A DNA stretch of 64,000 nucleotides, from assembly GCA_000469685.2 (NCBI GenBank), contig LS997565.1, positions 10,484,505 through 10,548,504 on the forward strand, written 5' to 3'. Below the pieces are notes generated by a model. The model was not told the DNA's origin. It did no database searches and saw only the letters and a program-made list of their open reading frames with translations. Origin of the DNA: Haemonchus contortus (lineage: Eukaryota; Nematoda; Chromadorea; Rhabditida; Trichostrongylidae). The number at the start of each line of letters is the position of its first letter. The stretch's first letter is position 1. Both the position numbers and the translations under genes were made by a program. Below are positions 24,698-38,500 of the stretch, in pieces.

Positions 24698-27600
24698 AGG
24701 GGCGGTGTTGTGGTTACTGAAGATTGAGAGAGATCGATGAATACGCCACTATGTACGACTATTAGCCCCGACCACCGTCCGTGTCCACAACTGCTTATCA
24801 TATGATCGCTCGATTTTCTCAGCTGAGAAAAAAGTCTGATTCTTTCTTTCCTGTTCCCTTCGATACAACCTATTTGTTCAATGGGACGAGTTGGGAAGAC
24901 CTCAAAACTCGTCCAAAACATAATCAATTTGTAAATTGCTAATGTTGTTGTTGTTGCCGTTGTCGAATGCCTTTTTGCAGCTTTCCATTTCGGTTTTCCT
25001 GACTTTCATGTGGCCGTGTGTCCCTTTCTGCATTGTTCCTTCCTCCCTATTTTCCCCTCATTCGTCAAAATCTTCGACTACATTATTCTTTACTCATTAC
25101 GGACTTTGTGCAGATCGCATTACTCTTAGATCTAACTAGTTTTTCTGTCTATGGGTGTATTGGAGCGCCAAGTAGTATATTCAAATAGACTTTTGTCGCC
25201 TCCTACTTCCAGAAGAAAATGACTGAGCTTGTGTTGTGGAAATGCTCGGATGACAGCAGGGAGCTGTAGTCATATAAGCCTTTTTCGGTACATCATGAAC
25301 CCCATGTAAGGTGAGCTCTCCTTGCTCTCCCTACCAGTAAGTTCATCGCAACAACCAGTGGAATGGTGCAATCAGTGGGCGGATAGACAAACTGTGGGTT
25401 CTGGGATACCCTCTAGCCATTCAATTTCGTTTGAACGTATTTTGTACATGTGAAAAAATGAATCGGCCCTATATGCGGTTTCCCCCAGTAGCCCCATTCC
25501 TCCCTTCCCCTACCGATCGCAGTGTTGATGTCTTGTCACCAAAAATCGCTTGGTGCCATACTCAGTCTAAAAAAAGCTGTGAGATACGATAAACATAAAG
25601 TTTGCATAGACTGGCAAAAGCAGTAAACATGTGTAAGGCTTTTGAGCGCAGAATGGCAGCATCAATAAGGCACCTCAGGCGTTCACTGTCACATCCGTTT
25701 AGGTTCTACAAAGTTCTGAGTCGAGGTCCAAACAAGTCGTTGCTCCAAGAACGGAAAGAGGTATTTCAAGAGGCCTGATTCTTGTCATGGGACGAAGACC
25801 AATCAATTTCGCTTCAAATAGACTATTTTTTGTTCGCACCATTTTTGTGAGCGCTTTTCAGTCGAATGACCGAAAATTTTCAAATCTGGCTGTTTTTATC
25901 CCAGAGATTAGGGAAAGGATGGCTCCTTGAAAAAATCATCGAATCGTTCTGCCTTCTTTTTTTTGCTGAAGTTGCTGGCTTGATTTCGAGGTCCATTTGG
26001 TCCTGTCACTTACTCAAAAAGTAACTGGGTTTTTATCTTCATGTTAGGCTACGCCATGAATTCAACTTCTCCTTCTATTCTCAAGTGATACAATTATTTG
26101 TTGTTAGCAAGCTCTTCTTCAAAAAATAAAACTCAGGGAGATAAATTCAGCCGAGGGGTAGGGTCAAAGACAAAAGCTACGAGCATTTATGAACACAGCT
26201 TTCAGCCATTACTGGACTCAAACTCACGTCTGGTGACTGGGTTTTCCAAGAGAATCTGCAAATAAGATTCTCTGACTTTCAATCGTGAGCATCAAAACAT
26301 TTCGCATCTCCTCCCTGGAAAGCACATAATTGAAGAACAGCGTCTGTAGACATGGATTTGGGCTCGGATCTCTTCCAAGGGTAGTTTTCACTGTCGAGCT
26401 TTCGCTTTCACTTTCATTTTCGCTGTCAAATGATTGAGCTGGAACCTGAAATCTTTTCTGACCAGAAAATCAAAAAGAGCAGGGCAGAGTGAATGTTGGG
26501 AAGTTTCAGGGGGTAGAATTTGCTTTCTCATATGGTTGGAGCGGAAATGACTATGCAGGACCATGACAATTTGCACAACATTCTGATCTGCCTGTAGTCG
26601 GACTCCAATAGCTCGAACAAAACAAGTGCCTATAGATTAAGCATGCTGTTATGGGCGAGTACCTTAGTAACTTCTCAAAGACATGTTATCAAATTGTTGA
26701 AGACCTTTTCCTGTTCAGTTTCCTTTGAATTTCCTTTCAACTTTCGCTCGCTCACTTAAGGAGCTGGTTAAGTAATCTGACCAGTAGGCGCAAATGACTA
26801 TGTTCAACATTGTTCTGCTTGGAGGTTTTCCAACCTGGAAATATTTGGGCAGCATCGTAGTATGTCACCGAGGCGACACCTTGGCGGAGCCTCTTACCGT
26901 CAACCCTTCTCATTGTTAGTGAGATCAGCTGAAGACGTGAGGCTGAAACTTTACTGAATCTATACTCCCCAAGCCCCTCTTTCTGCTGTCATCACGTACG
27001 TGGTGGCATCGGCGACACAACGAAAACATCTCTGAGCACTTCAGTGATGTGAGGGAAATCCAAGGGCTGTAGCTCAGAAATCTTCCTCCATCTCATAACA
27101 GAGGTCTGACACCCATTTGAGCAGTAGAAAGCGGAAAGATGACAATATTTTATTGTTAAAAAAGTGGTCTGTACCCTGTAGTGAGAAGAATTTCTACATC
27201 TTTCCCCGTTTGACGAATCGAGTGCTCATAGTTGTTTTTAGTTAAAAGACGCAGTACGCAGGCGTAATACCCAGTCAACGTCCATTCCTTCACTCAGCTC
27301 GTAAACATCATCACGCGCCCAACGGAAGGAAACCAGTGGCTATTTGTTGTTACCCGTTGCTCTACCCGTCAGCACGTTCTTCATACGCCATGATTTCATG
27401 CACTTTCTGAAATTCTAGGTTTGTAGCTCTGAAATTTCCCGCAGTAGCCTCGTTAGAGCATATCGCCACCTCGCCCCAGGGTTCGTGAACAGCTGTGGGT
27501 AATCAGCCCTCGAATGTATTTGTGGTTACCGTACTCGTTTGAACGCCTTGTCCGGGTACAAAAACCTGGTTAGAAGGTGAAATTTGTTAATTATTATATC

Positions 27601-30215
27601 TCTGGGATTACTGTATGACTGCAAAGCCTGTTGCGTCCGTGATTTTGCGTTATCTTTTCTGTCACATACCTATACAGTATGACAGACTCCTCTACCTTCA
27701 AAAGCTCATCTCAGTTCCTTAGATAAAACATATGAAACCGGAATGTTTTGAAAAAATTGGTCTGAGGATCAAAGGATCCTGCTCCTTCGGAGACCTTCAG
27801 AATTGTCATCACCCTATCAATTCTTCCCAATCGCTTGAAGTTTTTGCATTTCTTGGTCCATGCCCTACAGTTTCGTGTTTCTCGTTGAATACCAATTCAA
27901 TATAGAGGATTTTTGCAACTGCCCACTTCATTCTTTAGGTTCCTTTATTACTCCTCTGATCATTAGCGTTTAGTCATTGTCAGTATTGGATCAGTTTTTC
28001 TTCCATTTCTGTCAAGGATTTGTCACTTTCGACCAAAGACCACAGACGTGCCAATATGAGTGATTATGTAGGCAGTCTGTAATTTTCACAAGAAAAAAGT
28101 AAACTTTCGAACGGCTCAGGTCGATCGAATGCCGCTGAGCCTAAAAAATTGGAACACCCCCGAAATTTTGGAAAACCTGCTTTCTCCTTCTGTATTTGTC
28201 GAACTTCATGACATCCTCATCCCCATTCTATTTCTCAACAGTCCTACGACATGCCCTGGGAACCGTTGCTTGTGCCATTTTCTTTCTAACTGAGCCATCA
28301 ATTCCCACTTGTTATCTACTTCGAGTTTATGATAATGAATGGCAAGTGCACGGCGCGCCCTAAGTCGTGGTTGGAGGTTCGGCAACGAAAACCATAAGCC
28401 GCTCATTGTGAACCACCATAAGGAAATTCCACGATTAGTCAAGGCTATTCACTGAGGATGAAGTGCGTGTTCATCAGGCCAAATGACCACCTCAAATTTA
28501 TCAAATTCACCAATTACTCAAAACTTGCAATCACGTATCAGTACAGTTTTATGGTGGAGATAGAATGCACTAGGGCGACTAAAGGAAATAGGTTTACGTT
28601 GATATCTTCATCATATTCTCATCCTAGATTCTTATACCTCCCCGCTATTTTATCGAAAGAACGTCTATTTTATCGAAAGAACGTTAGTTTTTTTTACAGG
28701 CCGATGAAATTTCGGCCATATCCCCGTTGTTTTATTACTTGTTTCCTTTTTTGCCCGCGTTTTTGCATTTGGTGCACAAGCGGAGGTCTAGTTCCCTTAT
28801 TTGAGTGATGAAGGACAGGAAGTTTTGGTTTTCCCGAAAACCCCCATGCATGATGGAAAGTGTTGCCAGCGAAGATTGAGTGTTCGAGCATGGGCCACCC
28901 CCAAGTGCTCAGGTATTCAGGGGATCCTGCAGATGCTGATGGTAACCAAATCAAAGCGTTTAGGGGGTTCTGGAGGTGAAATTCATGTTTTGGAATCCGT
29001 AGCATGAAAATTATCATCAAGCTTTTAATGAATAATCTAGCTAGAATTACTTATTACTTAGACCAGGTACCTATAACTTAATAGTAGCGCAATACGTAGT
29101 CTTTCTATGAGTAGGGTGAGCCAATCTTTAATAGGGTATGTATTCCGATGTTCTATCTTGTCTAGGAGACCTAACTTAACCAGGTTCAGCCCATGACAAA
29201 TCGCTGTTATGGCAAATTCGATGCCAGTAGTCCGTGCGCTGCCTACATAAGACTGACCAGTGAGAACTGACTGTGTGAGAAGTTACTCTTGCTGATGATG
29301 AGCTCAAGCTACGACTAGAAAAACAAAGGGGAAAGTTCAGGAGCGGTTAAAACCCCATCTCTTTATTGCTCAAAAGAAAGCAAGTCCAGTAACCCAGGAA
29401 TATATACAATCTACGGCCGGGTTACTCAGTATCATTCCAATGTCTCGCTCCTGCTATATATGTTTGTATGTGTGGGCACCAAGTCCTCTTGTTTTTCAAA
29501 GTTTTTTACGTTGTTGACAAGGTTTTTCTGCCGTAATAATGCCTATTGTCCTGGCTCCTGATTACCCACCAGGCCGTCTGCAGAGCATGATCCTAGTACG
29601 AAATGAACCTTCAATGTACATAGGTGGAAAAGCAGGTGGCGGGGTTGCAGGAAGTCGATCCAAGAAGAAACCAAAAAAACAGTCGAAAGTTTCGAATCCC
29701 TGCAGCTGATTTCACATAAGATGTGGATCGAGGGACGCAGGTGCTTGGGAACGGCGTGAACCGGTAGGGAACCTTCAAATCGCCTAATCTACCGTCTATT
29801 TGAGCACGTTTCATCTGTGGCAAGCAACTGATTGGTGGGAACCCCTTACTGTGCATTCATTTAATTTATTTGTTTACATTTTCCAACGTCAATACAGCCT
29901 TTAATTTTCAGCCTCCAGTAATTCCATATAAAGATGTTCATTTAACAATATGACAATTTTATATTGGATTAGGCCATCCTTGTCTTCCAAACCGGCCCAC
30001 TTTCGCTATTCGGCTTAAAGTGACTAGGTTGGGCTGAATTTTGTCCCTCTTAGTCAATTATGGGGAACTTCGTCAAAACAATTTGTGTCTTCGGCCTGTC
30101 ACATGTATCAAATTAAGAGCTAATGTCTGTGGACAGCCTATAAACAATCTTATGGTAAAAACAGTCAGCCATCAGAGTAACTACTAATGATTGCCATAAA
30201 AACAAGTTGTTACTA

Positions 30216-30431
30216 CTATACGAATAAGTTCTTCCTTATATAAAACAAGTTACTGTCAACATTGTCCGCGTTTCCTGGTCTTACGGTCACAACTAACTTT
30301 TCTTCCTTCACTTCTACTGCTTCGAGTAACTCTTTGGTTTCACTCCAGCATCTGAAGGATGCATTCCATCGAAATCCCTTAGAATCCGAACTCATCGAGG
30401 GAACTTCCTCGATTTCGCTTGTCCGTAACAA
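30216..30431 (-). CDS. isolated exon-like open frame, unrecognised
   Basis: A 71-codon frame with ordinary coding composition (SEIEEVPSMSSDSKGFRW... and VEVKEEKLVVT). It contains a good donor, GTGACC|GTAAGA, near its 3' side. It has TTG rather than ATG at its first position, no partner exon was found, and no domain was recognised. It may be an orphan exon, a decayed gene or chance. Confidence 0.2.
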   Translation of the reverse strand: MLRTSEIEEVPSMSSDSKGFRWNASFRCWSETKELLEAVEVKEEKLVVTVRPGNADNVDSNLFYIRKNLFV

Positions 30432-30467
30432 TCCATCGCTTTTTCTCTAAAGTCAGAAGGGCATCAA

Positions 30468-30722
30468 TTGATCCCGTTCCTGGGATGCGCCCTGCATCCG
30501 ACTTCCGTTTAAAGTCGTAGTGGGGCTCGTTAAATGCGTATGTAACCTATAGAATGACTTGCAGTGACAAGCCGATGTACAAATGAGTGCTTTTGTCCTC
30601 CCAGACCCGTCTGGTATCAGTTAAACGACCTGAGGGGTAGGAAGACTTGGCTGGTCTCGGCGAAGACTGGGATTTGGACCATGCCTGGGTGAGGGTGCGC
30701 CACTTGCCTGCATCATCTCCGC
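30468..30722 (-). repeat. tRNA-derived SINE copy
   Basis: Reverse-oriented copy with the tail GATGCGCCCTGCATCCGACTTCC, the body CCCAGACCCGTCTGGTATCA and a diverged tRNA-like head ending near CGCCACTTGCCTGCATCATC. Confidence 0.7.
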
Positions 30723-31780
30723 TCCATTCTGACTAGTAATTAAATATTGCCGGGGTCAGTGAGCAAGTTCGAAGTCCCTCGATGTCAACTGTAGCAGTCC
30801 TGATTCAGCCTCCACATTGTCTATCAGCTGTGACAGTCTCGAGCTGATTCATCCCCCACCTATTGGCCCGGGAATCCAGTCAGTCGACACAGTGTATTAT
30901 TATAATGTGTATTATTACTGCAGTACTGTCCATGTCGTTAATCATCTACTATGTTGACGGCAGTGCCGAAGAGTTGGGGAGTCTACCTTTGGACTCACTG
31001 TACGCTTCAGCTAATACTTTGTTCCTATCTAGTAGTTATGTAGTACTTTTGTTCATAGAATCGGGTACGGAGTATAAGCCGTGCCTCGGTATCTTGTCGG
31101 CATTAACTCAAGAATGTGAATGTATCGGTATTAATCGAGTTCCGACTCCTAACGTTCGGTATTCGGTTCCTCTTGATTTAGTCGGATCAAAGTCGAAGCT
31201 CTGAGGCATTTCCTTCCCAGAAGACGCCTTGTAATTGAGTTCTCTTCAGATTTGGGAAGGTCCTACAATAGCCAGCCCGTAGCGGGTACCTTATTCGAGA
31301 CAAAAGTGCACACTTCTCCGAAATCAAACGATTTTACGAAACCTAAGGTTTGGGAGTTGAGAGGTCATCTCGATAGAAAGCGGCTACCAACTTATCACTT
31401 GGCTAGTTCGAGCTCTCGTGTTAACTACCGAAGACTTGCTGACTTACTACTCGTTCCCAGGAGCGCAGGAGAATTTTTTGGTTTTCTTCTCGTTAACCCT
31501 TTAGAACAGACCTAAAAAAGTCCTCGGAAGTGTTCCGTAACGTGGAAAACGTGCCTTTTGAGCGTGTAGCGCATTTTTCGGGAGGTTTTTCATACAGGTG
31601 TCCTTGACAACTAATTAAAAATCAAAAAGGAAAAACTGATCCGAAATAGTTTTTGACCGTAGATTCACATTGTCGAAAAAGAAAGCCTACTGATTAGCTC
31701 TCCGTCAAGTTTTTCTAAATTGTCCGTAGAGTTTTCCTTGGCGAAATGGAGAGAAAACCCCTGGGAGCGTGCCTCGCCGG
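30723..31780. other. gene-free stretch next to a LINE tail
   Basis: Open frames at 30863-31204 (+) and 31252-31515 (+) have no recognised domain or start context. Some of this may be unrecognised repeat. Confidence 0.35.
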
Positions 31781-32251
31781 TACTTTTCATTTTCTGTATT
31801 TACCTGTCGTCCCGTTCATCATCGATTTCCTCGAGCGAGAGCCAGTAAGGCGTCCACTCGCCCCGTTGCGAGCCAGTGTAGTCCAGTGGGACCTAATCGC
31901 TCGAGGGACACGAGGCATAACAGTCTTTGCGTTCAGAATTTTCGTGGAGTGGTGTGACCATTGCACTAGCGGCCGATCTGGTGTTCGTTTGACGTCCCTA
32001 GGGATCCAACCAGTTACTGCCCTGGTCCATCGGAAATCATAAGATTTCATAAGGTGCCCGGCCCACCTGGTTTTCGATTTCGTGACGTCCTCGATCTTAG
32101 TTCGTTGAGGGAGTTCCAAACTTAAGATTCTCCCTCTGTACTTGTGGGTAGAGGAGGACTCCGAGCATCTTACTTTCCACAGCGTGTTTAACGACGCTCT
32201 CTGCATGCTGCCTTTTTGCCTTCTTAGAGTTGATGTTTGTATACTACCCAT
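31781..32251 (-). pseudogene. LINE (RTE-like) polyprotein, C-terminal fragment
   Basis: An open frame of about 154 codons matches the C-terminal tail of nematode RTE-type LINE polyproteins. It contains KTRWAGHLMK, RWTRAVTGWIPRDVKRTP and HWTTLARN. These follow the reverse transcriptase domain in intact elements; endonuclease and reverse transcriptase are absent here, as expected for a 5'-truncated LINE. The frame is intact over this length, so the copy is fairly young or lightly decayed. It is dead as a mobile element. Its 3' end should be near 31780. Confidence 0.8.
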
Positions 32252-34168
32252 ATACTATAAAATGTAAATCTAGGAAACATTCTATCTGCTGAAGCTGTAA
32301 ATGTACGTAAATAAATAATTAGTTGTGGGTAAAGCATGGGGCGATGGTGGTCACCAATCTTAGGCAATTACAACTCAAAATGTTCATCTATAGTTTTGAG
32401 ACGTCTACATCATCAAGACTAGGTTCGTTTTGGGTACCTTGCAGGTGTTGTAACACATCCCTTTTATGTACCTATGACCGACATCGCCGCTGGAAAACTG
32501 ATCTCTTGCTCTCAGTCAGAATTTATTTGGCTAGTCCGATTTCAGGTTTTGAAGAAGGAGACCTGGGCATATTCTGAATCATCTTAACTGTAGTTTATAG
32601 TAGCAAAGACCTGTTTACAGTTAGAGTTAAATTTGAAATTGTACGAGAAGAACGGGAAAAACAGGCTATTTCGATATGTGCTAACTTGTTGACATCACAT
32701 TACGTCTAACTATTTTACCTGTTTGTCCATATTGCCACCTGTTTACTCACGTTTGCGTGGATTGCAGTTCTCCACTTACTTTTTTTAAATCATTTTTCGA
32801 GAGTGGACTCCGAACTGAGGGGTGAAATGTGCATCAGTCCTGTCTGCCACGCCCCTTTTCGAGCACCTTTCGCTACTAAACTGCATTCGTTGACTTTTTT
32901 CACAGGTTTGAACCCTTTCACAGGGCATAGCTGATGTGGGCATTGTTTATTGTGCTTACTGCATTCAAGTTCTTTAGCTGGATCGAATCACCGCTCTATT
33001 TCACATCTACACACACCTCGTAATTTCGCCTCTGCTTTTTTGAACCGAATTCTTGACTTTCATTCGTCCTCTTTGTAGCTCACATTGCGGTTACGGTTAA
33101 GCGTGATCGCTTACTCCTTCTTTTTACTTTACTTTACTCTTTGCTCCATAATTGGTCCCTGGCCCCATTGTCATTATTAGGTGCTGGTTTCGGGGCGTTT
33201 TGTTGTTACCATCACACATCTCACTTCCAAAACATATTTATCGTTATAGCCATACACAGCCGTCTTGTGTACATGCAGAGATGGGCAAACTTTGGGTTGC
33301 TCCATTACTTTCTTCCTATCTGACTAAAAAATCTCGTTTCTTCACGCATATGATGTAGATGTTCATTTCAGTGAAAGAGATCAGGGAGGGATGGAAGATT
33401 TCCTGGAAAAAGGACTCTTGTGGAGTGTTCCTTCAGCCTGTTCTCTTTCGAAAGCTGGAACTTTCTATGTATGATATGGGAGGCTATATTATAAATAATG
33501 ATTCAGAGAAAACAGGTACTACCTAAGCCAAGCTTGGTCTCCTGGCTTGGAACCTCACTACGCTGTCGTCTGTACTTTCGATTAATTCTACTTGCCCATG
33601 TTTGTCTTTTGGGTAGCTTAGTAAATAAACAAGTGAATAGATGAAGATATAGAGAATTTAATGAAGTCTAGTTGCGCAGGAACTTACTCAAAATGATATT
33701 CATTGCAGAGCGTGGAGCTAATGTCTTTCTCGTTCGAGGAATGAATAATTTTTCTTGGGATTTGACGGATTTTTCGTATTTTGCTCGCATATTTCTTGTA
33801 AACTTCACATGGGTACAGCTCAATTTACAATTACAGAACTGGAAAGCTGCAAAATCGACGTGAACGTTGACCAGTCGGGTTTAAACCATGCCAACCGAAA
33901 TGATGGTGAGTAGTGACCTTGACGGAGAGCGTCTGGTCGAAACTTATTCCATTCGCTTTCCATCTACACGTTCTTTGTGCTGTAAAGTCTCAATGTCAAT
34001 TACCAGGTAGTTGGGAAAGTAATGAACTGAAATACGACTTTCTTCAAAAGGGAATTCAGCCATTGACAGGAAGCTTTTGTTTTATATATTTTCTGAAATC
34101 TTCAAAGAATGGAAGGGATCATAAGAGGTGTACGGATTGATTTAAGAGGAGGTATTGTAAAATAACTT
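32252..34168. other. gene-free stretch
   Basis: Nothing recognised on either strand. Confidence 0.4.
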
Positions 34169-34350
34169 GAAGGTACAGTTCACGATGAAAGTACTCTCGG
34201 AGATTTCTCCACAGGATGAACTTGTGATCCTCTAGGATAGTACAAGGAAGCTTTCAGGTAGAAAAAACCCTGAATATACGTAATAACGGCTCCAGAACCG
34301 GCTTAGCTCACACGCAGAGGCGGCGGAGTTCTTGTGGCATCCTAGAGACT
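34169..34350 (+). repeat. MITE family B copy, partial
   Basis: Starts GAAGGTACAGTTCACGATGAAA, matching the family terminal sequence, followed by AACGGCTCCAGAACCGGC. The other end is not recognisable. Confidence 0.5.
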
Positions 34351-35570
34351 GTGGAGGTTACACCTTCGCACCGAGAGTTTAAGGCAGGCGGCCTACTGTA
34401 ACTAGTTGTACGCAAAGGCGCAAACTCGTCCGAATACCTCTTTCGTGCAGCTTCTGTCGTCGCATTCGCGTCCAACTTCTAATTCTACTACTTCATAAAC
34501 GCTTTCTCTCTGAATTTCGCGCCAACTTTCTTTTCCTTTTTTGCAATATTCTTGATTACCACTTCCTTTTTTCCTCTACGGCGGCGTCCTCGAAAGAATT
34601 CTGGAATCATGACAGATCATGAGCGAAGTTACTAAAAAGTACCTAGGATTCATAAATGAATCGATTAGAAGAAATCGTAGAATCTATAGATTTAGTTGGA
34701 GAACCACAGAGATGTAATGAAAAGGAATCAGATACGAATCGACCAATCCCCATCGGGAATCCTGGAAGCCTTCCAATCTTTGCTCAGTGAAACTACGAGG
34801 ACGATTTCATGACTCACTGGTTGGCCAATAGGGTGCAGAACAACGGTTTTCTACGGTTTCGGTCACTGGCCATTCATCATACTTAAACGATGTTTGAACA
34901 GTACCTATTGGGAAAATAGATACAGAAAAACAGGGTAGTCCTGCAGATACATTGCCGGAAGTCTGCAAGAAATAGAATGATCAGGAACAGAAAGGGCAAA
35001 ATGGAACAGAGGGCAGCACTGCGTGCGGGGGCATCTTAGTTGATCACTGGTCACGCTTAAAGCTTATTTCATAACGATTTCAAGGGCTGATTGAGAAGCA
35101 GAAGTGCTGTTGGAGAAAGATGCGTCAGTGGCGAAGGAAGCGAAAAATAAACAGAGTCTTCGAAATATGGAACATACAAAAGCAGTGAGAAAAGGGGTTG
35201 TAGGCTGGAAATTAGAAAATTATATGGAAGGAGAATTTGGTCGGTGAGCCGAGAATCTCCGCACAGCCTTCTCCCGTTGCCACGGGTCACGACTAGACAT
35301 TCATTTTTTCAACACGTATGCTCCAATGCGAATGGTGCAACTCCGTAGGATCCACTGAAACTCGTCCACTTTTGCGTATGGGTGGCAACGAAACAGTCTC
35401 TGAGCCTTTGTTACTGGGTCGTTTTTCGGTCCGCCAGCATAGCATATTCGGGAGCTGCGCAGGTTCCACAGATTCGTTCAAGTTAGGTTATCGAGGACGT
35501 TTTTATCGGAACAATATATCATAAATCATCATTGCAACTGCCACAGTCTACGAAATTTCCTTTATTACAG
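34351..35570. other. upstream region of choline kinase
   Basis: Must hold the missing first exon of choline kinase. One candidate is the ATG at 35318 with donor TCC|GTAGGA after 35346, which would join in phase 0 to the exon at 35571. The evidence is only phase and position. Frames at 35069-35290 (-) and 35293-35481 (-) are unsupported. Confidence 0.3.
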
Positions 35571-38500
35571 ACCTACTTCAAATCTCACAATGAACTGGAT
35601 CTCCGCAGTAAAATCCTATCACTATGCGGTGACGTTCTCGGAGGAAAATGGGTCGATCTTCATCCAGACAACGTTTCCATCAGTAGTATCCCGTAAGATC
35701 TTTTCTAGAGAAAAATTTAATTGTTTTTATGGAACAGCTGTTTACATCAAAAAGGTCCAACTTTTCATTTGCAGTGGTGGCTTGACGAATCTCGTCTACT
35801 TGGTGAGTCGCCCGAAATTCTCATCATCAGACGACCAGCCTTCTACCGTACTTCTGCGAATCCAGTCGCAAACTGATCACGAGAAACTGCTCAATGAACT
35901 CGTCGTCTTCACTTCACTAGCCGGTAGGACATAAAAACTACCGAATTCTTTGTTTCTGGAATTCTTTGATTGGATTTGTCATCATTTCAAGCGTAGAAGG
36001 TCCTTTAGGTGTGAAACCAGTTTCGTGCTATTTTGGATTTTGACGTTCAGTCAATTCCAGTTCAGTATTTCCGTTCCAGAGGCATCCGATAGGGGTGGGG
36101 TAAGGCTGGGTAAAGAGCCATGGATCGCCCGGGGTGGTTTTTTCAAGCTGAAAGGAGTGAATTGGGAAATGGGCTAGGGAGGGTTCAGGATTCCAAACGG
36201 TCAATGTATGCAGTGGATAGGGTCCACCCTGCTGATTCTCCTTTGGTGACACTCTTTGAAGGATTCCTGTTCACTCTTTTTTAGAATTTCACCAAAATTA
36301 ACAATTTCTTCCTTAGAGAGCGGTCTCGGCCCAAAGCTGTTGGGAATTTTCCCTGGCGGACGCTTCGAGGAGTATATTCCCAGTAGACCTGTCGACCATC
36401 ACGAAGTGACGGATTCCAGGCGAGTCCGTTGTCTTTTATTTTGAAACGGAAGCGCCCTACTCGAGGAATTGATTAGCACTTAGGGCAACCCTTCATCTTT
36501 GTAGTCCTATATAAGTAAATAAATAAATTATATATGATTTACAGGATATGCACCCTGTTGGCACGGCTCCTGCCACGATTTCACTCCACTGCTGTGCCAA
36601 TATCCAAACGTCCAGGAGTGGTAAACATGATGCGAGAATGGCTGGCACTTTTCGAAGACCAAGGCAACACGCATGTAAAGATGCGAACGACATCCTTTCA
36701 GCTACCTCCCAATACGGTATCTTTCGAGAGGGCTTTGCAGTTTAAAAACATCCAGTAAATGTGGAAATTAATCGAATTTACTGGTAGCCCTCTTTTTCTT
36801 ACGACTGTTTGATTCCAATTCGATTTGTTTCAGTTCCCACCCGTGGTTTCTACAAGTGACTTGGCCAGAGAAATTGGACACCGTGGAGGAGTTCCTCAGC
36901 ACATCCTCTTCGCCTGTCGTCTTTTGCCATAATGATCTCACTGTAAGTGTTTCTCTTTTGAAAATTTATATCAAGAGTCTCAAAAAAGTAAAATAAAGTG
37001 ATTGGCAACCCTCAAGCAAGTCCTCTGTTTTTATTTAAACGGTTTTTTTTCTGGGGGTTTTTGGAAAAGGAATGGAAATTAAGGCAATAGAGAAGCTCTT
37101 TCCGCCGTTGAGATCGTCGGAACGTATATGTTTAAAACAACGTCTCCTGCAAGAGAGTAGCAACCGTATGAGTGTGAAGGGAAGGGTTGTTTGGGAGGGG
37201 TGGTATTTTTGTCTGCGGTCATGAAAGGGTTCGACAACCTGGCTGTTTTGGGGTTAGTGAATGCAGTGATGTTCCCATCGGGGCTAGGCGGCTATATGAA
37301 ATTCGGAAGCCTCGGCTGATAATGTCAGAGAGAAATAAATACTTTTTTCGGTTTTACAAAATTACCTTTTACCATGTATCCGTCTTAGTCGGGAAATCTG
37401 CTGATCAGCAAGAGCAAGCCCGTCACTCCTTCTGTGAATGGAGAGATTGCATTGAATGGAAACGACAAGGAGAGCCTCTCTCTGAATCTGGTTGATTTTG
37501 AGTTCAGCGCCTATAATTATCGGTGAGTCAACCTTTACTCCTGGTAGTGAATAAATAATTTAACCAATCTATATTTAGGGGCTTCGACTTAGCCAATTAT
37601 TTCTGTGCCTCTGCCATTGAACACAATCTTCGTGACTATCCCCGTTATCGAATCGATTTGCTCGAACTACAGAATCGATCGAAGAAGATAGAATTCTGTA
37701 AGGAATACGTAAGAGAAGCTAGAAAGGTAATATTCTTTGACAAGGTACACTATTTTTTTTCTATTCGAGCACTAAGGTGAGGTTTCTTATGATCTTGATC
37801 GAAATGTCGCGGACGCGCCATGCGTTTTACTTCGAATCGGAATCCAGGGCGGCGATCTTGAGTTAGTCCTACAACTGACTCGAAAAGGCAAGCTTAAGTT
37901 AACGAGTTGGGCATACATATGGGAGGAGACGTATCCGTAATATCATCTTCTCGGAATGAAGGTGTATTTTTCAATAAAGGATATCCATTTCAATAAAGCA
38001 TAATATTATATTCATATGGGGGCAGAGGTGGTGTAAAAGCAACCCGGCTCAACATCGCCCAGGTCAACCAAGCTTTCGATCCCTTCTTGGCCTCTTAATC
38101 GTTGCCAGAGCCGTCTGGGAGGATGGAATTAGCGACTTGATCTGGTTGGGTACCGCGAGCTTTGCGTAGCCAAATTCGCATTCAAATCGCCACTACGATT
38201 CTAAATGGATGTCGAATGTGTAGCCCATCCTAAGAACGAGATTGATTATCATTAGGACCTTATTCTTTCATTATGCTCAGTCGTCGTGTCAGTTCAGTCA
38301 TGAAGTTGCTGATTTCAGTTGAAACATCCACATCAAATCGGAGCTTAGTCTTCTACGGGAAATCAATCAATTCCAACCGGTTGTACATCTGTTTTGGGCT
38401 ATTTTCAACCTTTATTGTGAAAAGGTAACCGGTTGCCTCAGTTTCTTTTTAGGTAATCACTCTTATAGCTAAGATTTATTTGTTTTCAGGATACTTTAGC

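Larger units (their letters stand above)
23123..30467. other. long gene-poor stretch
   Basis: No exon chain with consistent phase was found in these 7.3 kb. Contents noted are a (GTC)n microsatellite at 24681-24697 and an exon-like frame at 30216-30431 (-) listed separately. Open frames at 24586-24927 (-), 24936-25139 (+), 28206-28442 (-), 28458-28808 (+) and 28694-29020 (-) lack domain or splice support. Confidence 0.35.

Noticed and set aside
24936..25139. Leu-rich frame resembling a signal peptide
   Set aside because: Its hydrophobicity comes from a TTG-rich simple stretch. No downstream coding sequence.
23123..30467. CRISPR arrays, operon-like bacterial genes or riboswitches
   Set aside because: None were seen here or elsewhere; the sequence is eukaryotic.
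35293..35481. Minus-strand frame upstream of choline kinase
   Set aside because: It is antisense to an equally open plus-strand frame. Neither has domain support.
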